DNA from: an uncultured Caulobacteraceae bacterium
GTDB taxonomy: Bacteria; Pseudomonadota; Alphaproteobacteria; Caulobacterales; Caulobacteraceae
Assembly (NCBI GenBank): GCA_937910255.1
Contig: CALEOQ010000331.1
Span: forward strand, 1-5,170
Reading direction: 5' to 3'
DNA: 5,170 nt
In this document: piece after piece, positions 1-5,170 of the stretch
Position numbering within the stretch: position 1 is the first letter of the stretch
Layout: each line of letters begins with the position of its first letter
Made by a program: the position numbers and the translations under genes
Notes under the pieces: generated by a model
Seen by the model: the letters and a program-made list of their open reading frames with translations, nothing else
Told to the model about the DNA's origin: nothing
Databases searched by the model: none

Positions 1-1271
1 GGGGGGTCAGGCCGCCGGGCTGTCGGGGCTCGAAGACGGGTTCGGCTGATCGAGCCTTCCGGGGGGTGGGGCGTGGCCCGGCGCAGGCGAGCGGGGGGGC
101 TGGCGGCCAGGCGCTTTATCGCCGCCGCCGCGTCGGCGGGGGTCGCGGTCAGGGCCAGGCCGACCGTGTCGGCCATGGTCGCGCCACGCTGGCCGAGCGG
201 CTTCTCCGGGCCGGTCGTGGAGTCCAGCGCGGTCTGATGCTCGATTTCGGCGTTCAGCTCGGCGCCCAGCAGCACCACCATCACCGAGAACCAGATCCAC
301 ATCATGAAGCCGATCACCGCCCCGAGCGAACCATAGGTGGCGTCGTAGCGGGCGATGTTGTTGATGTACCAGGAGAATCCCAGGGAGCCGCCCATCCAGA
401 CCACCGAGGCGAACACCCCGCCGGGCGCCACCCACCGCCACCGCGCCCGCGAGCGGCAGGGGCCATAGCGGTAGAGGACGGTGAAGGCCATCGCCCCGAT
501 GGCCAGTAGGATAACCCAGCGCAGCGGGCCCCAGAACACTTCGAGCTCGCCCAGGCCCAGGAGCCTGAGCACGATCGGCGCGGCCACCAGAAGGCCGGTC
601 ACCAGGATGAGGAAGGCCAGGGTGGCGAAGGTGGCCACATAGGTGAGCGCCATCAGTTGCACGATGTTGCGCTTCTCGGTCTCGTCATAGGCGACGTTCA
701 CCCCCTCCACCAGGGCGCGCACGGCGTTGCTGGCGGTCCAGACCGACAGCAGCAGGCTGAAGCCAAAGGCGAGGCTGAGATTGGCGTTTCGCTCCTCCGC
801 CAGGCGTTTCATCTGCTCGCCGACGATTTGGACCACGTCGCTGGGAATCACCCGGGCCATCTGGTCGAGCTGGCCCTGGACCTGGCTGACATCGGCGAAC
901 AGGCCATAGAGCGAGACGAAGACCGCCAGGGCCGGGACGATGGCCAGCAGGGTGTAGAAGGTGACCCCGGCCGCCACCCGGGGCAGCTGATCGCGACCGA
1001 TCTCGGCGGCGGTGCGCCAGACCACGTCCTTCCAGCCGTGCGGCGGGATATCCCGAGGATGGCCCGCCAAGCGGCCACGGCGAGGCTCCTCAGCTTCGAT
1101 CAGCAGAGGATCGGCGGCGTTGGGGCGGCTCATGCCCGGCGGCGGGACGATCGGCCGCCGCTTCCACAGGGCGAGGGCGCCCAGCGCGATCCAGGGCGCA
1201 GCGGCCAGGCCCTTGCGGGTCAGGTCGACGCCGATGCGGCGGCGGGAGGAGGTTGAGCGGGGCGCGGTCAT
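1..1271 (-). CDS. YihY/virulence factor BrkB family inner-membrane protein (3' end outside window)
   Basis: The minus-strand frame starting with ATG at 1271-1269 is open to the window edge, giving about 423 codons without a stop. About six hydrophobic segments are visible, near residues 103-125, 166-186, 207-235, 252-270, 281-303 and 314-337. Family signatures include AAGVTFYTLLAIVPALAVF (about 101-119), WVAPGGVFASVVW (about 280-292), and YDATYGSFGAVIGFMMW followed by LLGAELNAEIEHQ (309-345), which is the hallmark end of the YihY/BrkB domain. Members are polytopic inner-membrane proteins, once misnamed RNase BN, with no settled function; a transport or envelope role is only suggested. A basic, proline-rich N-terminal extension of about 75 residues precedes the domain. 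An in-frame ATG at 1133 is an alternative start, and neither start has a clear ribosome site. After GPEKPLGQRGATMADTVG the tail becomes low-complexity and rich in P, R and A. The gene is divergent from the MOSC gene. Confidence 0.9.
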   Translation of the reverse strand, partial: MTAPRSTSSRRRIGVDLTRKGLAAAPWIALGALALWKRRPIVPPPGMSRPNAADPLLIEAEEPRRGRLAGHPRDIPPHGWKDVVWRTAAEIGRDQLPRVAAGVTFYTLLAIVPALAVFVSLYGLFADVSQVQGQLDQMARVIPSDVVQIVGEQMKRLAEERNANLSLAFGFSLLLSVWTASNAVRALVEGVNVAYDETEKRNIVQLMALTYVATFATLAFLILVTGLLVAAPIVLRLLGLGELEVFWGPLRWVILLAIGAMAFTVLYRYGPCRSRARWRWVAPGGVFASVVWMGGSLGFSWYINNIARYDATYGSLGAVIGFMMWIWFSVMVVLLGAELNAEIEHQTALDSTTGPEKPLGQRGATMADTVGLALTATPADAAAAIKRLAASPPARLRRATPHPPEGSISRTRLRAPTARRPDP

Positions 1272-1277
1272 GGTTAC

Positions 1278-1289
1278 GTTTGATCAAAC
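1278..1289. promoter_or_regulatory. 12-bp perfect palindrome in the divergent intergenic gap
   Basis: GTTTGATCAAAC is its own reverse complement. It lies 7 bases upstream of the BrkB-family start and 60 bases upstream of the MOSC start, in an AT-richer patch of a very GC-rich window. Position and symmetry fit an operator for a dimeric regulator acting on one or both genes. It contains TTGAT and ATCAA but without the 4-base spacer of FNR/FixK boxes, so it is not a standard site of that family. No sigma-70-type promoter could be placed with confidence in 1272-1349. The operator role is inference. Confidence 0.3.
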
Positions 1290-1340
1290 CCCTCGCAAGC
1301 CGCCCCGTTCCCCTTGTGGCCCAGGCCGCCTTGCGGCAAC

Positions 1341-1346
1341 AGGAGG
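1341..1346 (+). promoter_or_regulatory. Shine-Dalgarno site that decides the MOSC gene start
   Basis: AGGAGG sits three bases before the ATG at 1350. The spacing is short, but this is the only strong purine-rich match near the 5' end. It favours the ATG over an in-frame TTG at 1314, which would add 12 residues lacking family similarity. Confidence 0.7.
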
Positions 1347-1349
1347 CGC

Positions 1350-2150
1350 ATGACCGGACAAGTGGCAGCCCTCTACAGGCACCCCGTCAAGGGTTTCACC
1401 CCCGAACAGCTGGACCGGGTCCGGCTGAACGTGGCCACGCCCTTCCCTTGTGATCGCCTGTTCGCCGTGGAGAACGGCCCCTCGGGCTTTGATCCGCAGG
1501 CGCCCGTCTTCATCCCCAAGCAGAAGTTCGTCGTCCTGGCGGCGATCCCAGCCGTGGCCCGGGCGCGCACCTGCTATGACGAGGACTCCGGCGTGCTGCA
1601 CGTCGAGGCGCCGGGCCAGCCCGACCTGGCCGCGCCCCTGGGCGATCCCGCCGGGCGTCAGGCCTTCGCCGACTGGCTGACGCGGCTTCTGGGCGACGAT
1701 GTCCGCGGGCCGCTGCGGGTGGTCGAGACGCCGGGCCATAGGTTCATGGATCATCCCCGGGGCGACGTCTCGATCGTCAATCTGGCCAGCGTCCGTGACC
1801 TGGAACAGAAGCTCGGAAGGGAGATCGATCCCTTGCGCTTCCGCGCCAACATCTATGTGGACGGCTGGCCGGCCTGGGCTGAGAATGACTGGACCGGGCG
1901 GGAGCTGATGGTGGGCTGGGCCCAGGCCAAGGTGTTCAAGCCGATCGTCCGCTGCGCCGCCCCCGATGTCGACCCCCACACCGCCGCGCGCGACATGGAG
2001 ATCACCAAGGCCTTGTACGATCATTTCGGCCACATGTTCTGTGGCGTCTATGTCCACGTCACCCGCGAGGGCGAGGTCGCCCCAGGCGACGCCTGCAGCC
2101 AGCCCCAGGCTGAGACGACGGCGGCGGCGCCGCGGGCCGGCGCCCTGTGA
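1350..2150 (+). CDS. MOSC domain-containing protein with N-terminal MOSC beta-barrel domain
   Basis: This 266-residue protein starts with VAALYRHPVKGFTPEQLDRV (residues 5-24) and has CDRLFAV (34-40), the typical opening of the MOSC N-terminal beta-barrel domain. The C-terminal MOSC domain shows RFRANIYVDG (163-172), ENDW (178-181), IVRCAAPDVDPHTAARD with the invariant cysteine at 202, and CGVYVHVTREGEVAPGD near the end. In molybdenum-cofactor sulfurases and mARC/YcbX enzymes the equivalent cysteine handles sulfur or ligates molybdenum, so a cytoplasmic molybdenum-cofactor-dependent or sulfur-transfer role is plausible; the substrate is unknown. It lacks the ferredoxin domain of YcbX and the NifS-like domain of cofactor sulfurases, which fits its short length. 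The ATG is chosen for the AGGAGG just before it. The stop overlaps the prmC start by four bases, suggesting an operon. Confidence 0.9.
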   Translation: MTGQVAALYRHPVKGFTPEQLDRVRLNVATPFPCDRLFAVENGPSGFDPQAPVFIPKQKFVVLAAIPAVARARTCYDEDSGVLHVEAPGQPDLAAPLGDPAGRQAFADWLTRLLGDDVRGPLRVVETPGHRFMDHPRGDVSIVNLASVRDLEQKLGREIDPLRFRANIYVDGWPAWAENDWTGRELMVGWAQAKVFKPIVRCAAPDVDPHTAARDMEITKALYDHFGHMFCGVYVHVTREGEVAPGDACSQPQAETTAAAPRAGAL

Positions 2151-3016
2151 GCCTGACCCTGGTGCAGGCCTGGGCCAAGGCCAAGGCGCAGCTCGAGGCC
2201 ACGGGCCTCTCTGGGCCGGTGATTGACGCCCGCCTGTTGGTGGAGGCCGCGGCCGACGCCACCCGGCTCGACATCGTCACCGATCCGTACCGGACCCTGA
2301 CGCCTGAGCAGGAAGCCACCCTGGAGGACTACCTCGCCCGCCGGGGACGGCGGGAACCGGTGAGCCACATCCTGGGCCGCAAGGGCTTTTGGAAGATCAT
2401 GCTCCAGGTCACGCCGGACGTGCTGACCCCGCGGCCGGACACAGAATGCGTCGTCGACGCGGTGCTCAAGGCTGGAACCGAGGACGAGCGGGTCTCGATC
2501 CTCGACCTCGGCGTCGGCTCGGGCGCCATCCTGCTGGCCATCCTGGCCGAGCGCCCCAACGCCCGCGGTCTGGGCGTCGATGTATCGGAGGACGCCCTGG
2601 CGGTGGCGCGGGACAATGCGGCCCATCTGGGCCTGGCCGGTCGCTGCGCCCTGCTGCGGGGCGACTGGGCCGATGGCCTGTCGGACGCCAGCTTCGACAT
2701 CGTCACCGCCAACCCGCCCTATATCGCCTCGGAGATGATCGAGACGCTGGAGCCCGAGGTTAGGGTGCATGAGCCGCGCCTGGCCCTGGACGGCGGGCCG
2801 GACGGCCTGGACGCCTACCGTCGCCTGGCGCCGGAGATCCTGCGGGTCCTCAAGCCCGGCGGGCGCTTCGCCGTGGAGATCGGCTATGACCAGAAGACGG
2901 CCGTCGAGGCGCTCTTCCGGGAGGCCGGCGCCCAGGGCGTCAGGACCAATCAGGATCTCGCCGGCCTGGACCGGGTGGTGCTCGGCGAAAAAAGAGCCTT
3001 GGAAAATCCGGCCTGA
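2147..3016 (+). CDS. prmC: Peptide chain release factor N(5)-glutamine methyltransferase PrmC (HemK)
   Basis: PrmC uses S-adenosylmethionine to methylate the glutamine of the GGQ motif in release factors RF1 and RF2 in the cytoplasm, which improves translation termination. The 289-residue product is full length for the family. The N-terminal helical substrate domain contains ARLLVEAAA and REPVSHILGRKGFW, followed by TPRPDTE. The methyltransferase fold has motif I, ILDLGVGSGAILLAIL, with D120-G126 binding SAM (V123 where many homologues have T), and the catalytic NPPY at residues 189-192, which contacts the glutamine amide. The DGGPDGLDAYRRL and LKPGGRFAVEIGYDQ segments are also typical. The start is GTG at 2147, inside the stop of the MOSC gene (GTGA overlap), with no separate ribosome site, so translational coupling is likely. 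The prfA gene, often its upstream neighbour, is absent here; the DUF4167 gene follows, as in many alphaproteobacteria. Confidence 0.97.
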   Translation: MSLTLVQAWAKAKAQLEATGLSGPVIDARLLVEAAADATRLDIVTDPYRTLTPEQEATLEDYLARRGRREPVSHILGRKGFWKIMLQVTPDVLTPRPDTECVVDAVLKAGTEDERVSILDLGVGSGAILLAILAERPNARGLGVDVSEDALAVARDNAAHLGLAGRCALLRGDWADGLSDASFDIVTANPPYIASEMIETLEPEVRVHEPRLALDGGPDGLDAYRRLAPEILRVLKPGGRFAVEIGYDQKTAVEALFREAGAQGVRTNQDLAGLDRVVLGEKRALENPA

Positions 3017-3264
3017 ATCGCTACATCCCTAATTGTCTCCACCCAAATCGCCGGTGAAACAGGCTGGAACCCGGAAATCGGGACAGCGGCCACTCCGGCA
3101 AGCGCCGCGTTGCAGACGGGCGCTCCCAGGTCGGGCGGATGACGGGGATTATTTACGTCTTCAACACGGAACAATGGGCGCTACGCCCACTCCCGAGATG
3201 AGGCTAACGCAGCCGCACGCCCTGAAGGGTACGCCCTGGGCGCGGCGCAAGACGGTTACCGCAT
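3017..3264 (+). other. 248-bp intergenic region between prmC and the DUF4167 gene
   Basis: No protein with family character, tRNA or known riboswitch was recognised here. It holds a small hairpin with stem GGCG-type arms (GGGCG at 3176-3180, loop CTA, CGCCC at 3184-3188), a weak CCCG/CGGG hairpin at 3070-3082, and a direct repeat ACGCCCTG at 3217-3224 and 3231-3238. The hairpins lack a following T-run, so they are not convincing terminators for prmC. An AT-richer patch around 3147-3158 could be part of a promoter, but no matching -35 element is seen. A GANTC site (the CcrM methylation target in Caulobacterales) lies at 3015-3019. The region probably carries the promoter and 5' leader of the downstream gene; this is inference. 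Confidence 0.4.
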
Positions 3265-4182
3265 ATGAGAGATTTCAAGGGCATGAAGCGTCAGCGCGGA
3301 CGCAATCGCGGAGGCGGCGGGAATAAACCCCAGCAGCACAACGCGAACCGCGCCTTCGATTCGAACGGCCCCGACGGCGTCAAGGTGCGGGGCAACGCCC
3401 AGCACGTCTTCGAAAAGTACCAGCAGCTCGCCCGCGACGCGACGTCGTCCAGCGACCGGGTTCTGGCGGAGAACTATCTCCAGCACGCCGAACACTATTT
3501 CCGCCTGTTGCGCGCCATGCAGCCCCAGCGCTCGCCCAGCGAGATCCTGGGCCGCGACCAGGTGAGCTCGGGCCTCGACATCGACTTCGAGGACGAGAGC
3601 GGCCAGCAGCAGGTGTCCGACGCCCCCGAGGGCGGCGACCACGAGTCCGACCAAGACAGCGACCGTAACGGCCGCGATCGTGATCAGAACCGCGACCAGA
3701 ACCGCCGTGATGACCGGTCGCGCGACGATCGCCCGCGGGAAGATCGCAGCCGCGATGATCGCTCCAGAGACGATCGTTCAAGAGACGATCGCGCGCGGGA
3801 CGACCAGCCCCGAGACGATCGGGCGCGGGATGATCGCCCCCGTGACGAGAATCGCCCGCCCCGCCGCGAACGCTGGCGCGACCGCGACGAGAACCGTCGC
3901 GAGCGGACCGACCGCAACGAGCGCCCCGAACGCGATCCCATGGCGGTGGTCGAGCCGCAGGCCGCGCCGCTGGTCGCCGAGACGCCGGCTCCGGACGGCC
4001 CCATGCTGCGCGACGCCGAGGGCGGCGCCAGCGAGGCCCCGGCCTTCCTGCAGGCCCCCCGCGCCACCGAGCCCAAGGCCGAAGGCGAAGAGCCCGTCCG
4101 CAAGCCCCGTCGTCGCCGCGCCCCGCGCAGCTTCGAAGGCGGCGAAGGCGCGCCTCCGTCCAGCGAGACCGAGGAAGCCTGA
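3265..4182 (+). CDS. DUF4167 domain-containing protein with long charged repeat tail
   Basis: The 305-residue protein opens with a basic, glycine-rich stretch (KRQRGRNRGGGG, residues 8-19). The conserved DUF4167 domain follows at about 28-86, with FDSNGPDGVKVRGNAQHVFEKY (31-52) running into LARDATSSSDRVLAENYLQHAEHYFRLL. The rest is predicted disordered: an acidic segment, then an Arg/Asp-rich region (133-225) with nine tandem D-D-R-x-R units at 149-193, then an Ala/Pro/Glu-rich part and a basic KPRRRRAPR patch near the end. The family is essentially alphaproteobacterial and has no established function; the basic RG-like N-terminus and charged tail suggest nucleic-acid binding, which is inference only. 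The ATG at 3265 is used; ATG at 3283 is in frame, has a nearby AAGG, and cannot be excluded. The gene follows prmC by 248 bp and ends before a strong terminator. Confidence 0.92.
   Translation: MRDFKGMKRQRGRNRGGGGNKPQQHNANRAFDSNGPDGVKVRGNAQHVFEKYQQLARDATSSSDRVLAENYLQHAEHYFRLLRAMQPQRSPSEILGRDQVSSGLDIDFEDESGQQQVSDAPEGGDHESDQDSDRNGRDRDQNRDQNRRDDRSRDDRPREDRSRDDRSRDDRSRDDRARDDQPRDDRARDDRPRDENRPPRRERWRDRDENRRERTDRNERPERDPMAVVEPQAAPLVAETPAPDGPMLRDAEGGASEAPAFLQAPRATEPKAEGEEPVRKPRRRRAPRSFEGGEGAPPSSETEEA
3709..3843 (+). repeat. Nine tandem 15-bp units encoding the pentapeptide D-D-R-x-R
   Basis: Residues 149-193 of the DUF4167 protein read as nine in-register pentads: DDRSR, DDRPR, EDRSR, DDRSR, DDRSR, DDRAR, DDQPR, DDRAR, DDRPR. 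The DNA shows the same 15-bp period with a recurrent GACGATCG or GATGATCG core, but synonymous codons vary between units. Two arginines (residues 168 and 173) use AGA, a rare codon in DNA this GC-rich. The amino-acid register is better conserved than the DNA, which suggests selection on the peptide composition, although slippage or unequal exchange may have created it. Confidence 0.85.
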
Positions 4183-4212
4183 GGCCGCCCCAGGCCGCCC
4201 GACACAGACGAC

Positions 4213-4249
4213 AAGACCCCCGGAAGCCAGGCTTCCGGGGGTCTTTCGT
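4213..4249. terminator. Intrinsic terminator between convergent DUF4167 and TonB-receptor genes
   Basis: An inverted repeat with left arm 4213-4227 and right arm 4231-4245 forms a perfect 15-bp stem rich in G and C (inner part CCCCCGGAAGC / GCTTCCGGGGG), closed by the three-base loop CAG. It is followed by TTTCGTT on the plus strand. It begins 31 bases after the DUF4167 stop. On the minus strand the flanking sequence is less T-rich, but the stem lies 27 bases past the receptor stop, so it may terminate transcription from both sides. Confidence 0.88.
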
Positions 4250-4271
4250 TAAGCGCCGCGCGGTTGGTTGA

Positions 4272-4999
4272 TCAGAAGGTGTAGCCCAGCCCCAGGCGGA
4301 AGCTCCGGCCCGGCAGGGGCGCGAGGTCCTTCAGGAAGGAGGCGTGCTCACGGGCCTCGGCGTCGTTCAGGTTGTGACCCTCGACGAAGATCTTAAACCC
4401 GTCGGTGGGACGAACCACCAGCGAGGCGTTGATCATCCGATAGCCGTCGGTCGGCAGTTCGCCGGTGGCGACCCGCTCCTGCTCGCCCACCTGGCGCAGC
4501 TCGAGCTTGCCGGTCCACCAGCCCGTCTCGAACACGCCGCGGGCCGTGGCCGACCAGGGCGCGATGCGGGCCGGCGCGCCCAGATCGGTGTCGCCGCGCA
4601 CATAGTCGGCGACGCCTTCCAGGGTGAAGCTGCGATCACCCGCTTCCCACAGACGATAGGCGACCTCGGCCTCGCCGCCCCAGAACTCGGCGTCGGTCTG
4701 CTGGTAGGCGAAGATCGGCAGTTCGCTCTCGGCATCCTCCGCACCCGTCGGGCGCAGATCGATGAAACCCTCATAGTGCACCGCGAAGGCGTGAAGGTCG
4801 GCGTCCCAGGGTCCGCCGTCATAGTGCAGGGTGGCGTCGACGGCGTAGGACACCTCGGAGTCCAGCCCGGCGTCGCCGACCTCGAAGGCGCGGGTGGCGA
4901 TGTGGGGCCCCGCGGCGAACAGCTCGGCCTCGGTGGGCGCGCGCCCGGCCCGTGACAGGCTGACGCCGGCGAACCAGCCTTCGGCCGGGCGCACAAAGG
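4272..4999 (-). CDS. TonB-dependent outer-membrane receptor, C-terminal third only (ZnuD-like)
   Basis: About 242 codons of a minus-strand gene end at TGA 4274-4272; the 5' part is missing because genomic sequence stops at 4999. TonB-dependent receptors are 22-strand outer-membrane barrels that import metal chelates or other ligands using TonB energy. The visible part has the barrel motif VSLSRAGRAPTEAELFAAGP, followed by HIATRAFEVGDAGLDSEVSY, alternating polar/aromatic strands, NLNDAEAREHASFLKDLAPL followed by PGRSFRLGLGYTF, and the terminal phenylalanine expected of a barrel assembly signal. The ELF-x-x-GPH-x-AT and AR-x-HASFLKD-x-APLPGR features resemble the ZnuD-type zinc receptor branch; substrate assignment is inference. 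Typical members have 650-900 residues, so the plug domain, TonB box and signal peptide are absent. The first true residues are FVRPAEGWF; any start codon called upstream, such as the MTGVQTCALPIS N-terminus, is adapter-derived. Confidence 0.88.
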
Positions 5000-5063
5000 A
5001 GATCGGAAGAGCACACGTCTGAACTCCAGTCACGTCGTAATCTCGTATGCCGTCTTCTGCTTG
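5000..5063 (+). other. Illumina TruSeq-type index adapter (sequencing artefact)
   Basis: The sequence beginning AGATCGGAAGAGC at 5000 continues through CACACGTCTGAACTCCAGTC to 5033, then a six-base index GTCGTA (5034-5039), then ATCTCGTATGCCGTCTTC and the closing TGCTTG at 5063. This is the full read-1 index adapter in its usual order, from the ligation junction to the flow-cell end. The reverse strand yields the known artefact peptides MTGVQTCALPIS and SSRRRHTRLRR in two frames. It is synthetic and no gene should be annotated across it. The first base may also be the last genomic base or the A-tail. Confidence 0.99.
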
Positions 5064-5170
5064 AAAAAAAAAAAAAAATACAACACCCCAACAAGCCTCC
5101 CAAATCTCACCCCCTCTCCGCGCTACATCTCCACTGCCGATTCTCCTGCTCGTCGTGTCTCAACCACTAC
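5064..5170. other. Poly-A run and unreliable read tail after the adapter (non-genomic)
   Basis: Fifteen A residues (5064-5078) follow the adapter end, the usual pattern when a sequencer reads past the end of a library molecule. The next 92 bases (5079-5170) are C/A/T-rich and poor in G, unlike the rest of the window, and carry no codon structure or recognisable feature. They are most simply low-quality basecalls kept at a contig end. Confidence 0.93.

Noticed and set aside
657..1256. 199-codon plus-strand open frame opposite the BrkB-family gene
   Set aside because: It is antisense to clear membrane-protein coding sequence, has no family character, and long shadow frames are expected at this GC content.
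1284..2057. 257-codon minus-strand open frame opposite the MOSC gene
   Set aside because: The plus strand encodes conserved MOSC motifs across the same span; the antisense product has biased composition and no recognisable domain.
2048..2770. 240-codon minus-strand open frame opposite prmC
   Set aside because: The plus strand carries the SAM-binding and NPPY motifs of PrmC in frame; the antisense frame is a GC-driven shadow.
3040..3160. Possible cobalamin-type riboswitch suggested by GGTGAAA and GCCACT fragments
   Set aside because: The B12 box and the remaining conserved core elements are missing, and the downstream gene has no link to cobalamin.
3709..3843. Regular short repeats resembling a CRISPR array
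   Set aside because: The units are contiguous 15-mers in frame within a coding sequence, with no spacers and degenerate third positions.
5064..5078. Poly-A run as a eukaryotic transcript tail or slippery regulatory tract
   Set aside because: It directly follows the adapter's flow-cell end, where poly-A calls are the normal sequencing artefact.
4819..5103. Minus-strand reading frame containing FFFFSSRRRHTRLRR
   Set aside because: It is a translation of the adapter and poly-A fused to an out-of-frame part of the TonB receptor; this peptide is a known Illumina artefact.

Overview
The window looks like the end of a draft-genome contig from a high-GC alphaproteobacterium, most likely of the Caulobacterales (Caulobacter/Phenylobacterium type). 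This rests on the strong G/C bias at third codon positions, on a DUF4167 protein (a family essentially confined to Alphaproteobacteria) lying directly after prmC, on the alphaproteobacterial style of the PrmC sequence, and on a TonB-dependent receptor of a kind common in this group. The assignment is inference from protein character, not from a marker gene.

Layout. Positions 1-1271 (minus strand) hold a YihY/BrkB-family inner-membrane protein whose 3' end runs off the window. A 78-bp divergent gap with a perfect 12-bp palindrome separates it from a plus-strand pair: a MOSC-domain protein (1350-2150) and prmC, the release-factor glutamine methyltransferase (2147-3016). These two overlap by four bases (GTGA), so they are probably co-transcribed and translationally coupled. 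After a 248-bp gap with no gene comes a DUF4167 protein (3265-4182) with a conserved N-terminal domain and a long charged tail containing nine tandem D-D-R-x-R pentapeptides. A strong terminator hairpin (4213-4245) follows. Convergent to it lies the C-terminal third of a TonB-dependent outer-membrane receptor (4272-4999, minus strand) that resembles the ZnuD-like zinc receptors.

The last 171 bases are not genomic. Position 5000 starts a complete Illumina TruSeq-type index adapter (5000-5063, with a six-base index at 5034-5039), followed by 15 A residues and a G-poor tail typical of sequencing past the end of a library molecule. The receptor is therefore cut by an assembly/trimming artefact rather than by biology, and any protein predicted across 5000 carries the well-known adapter peptides (MTGVQTCALPIS; SSRRRHTRLRR...).

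The genes do not form one pathway. PrmC modifies peptide-release factors in the cytoplasm, the MOSC protein is probably a molybdenum/sulfur-transfer-type enzyme, DUF4167 is of unknown function, and the two membrane proteins are separate units. I found no convincing new biological system. The most important observation is the adapter contamination at the right end.
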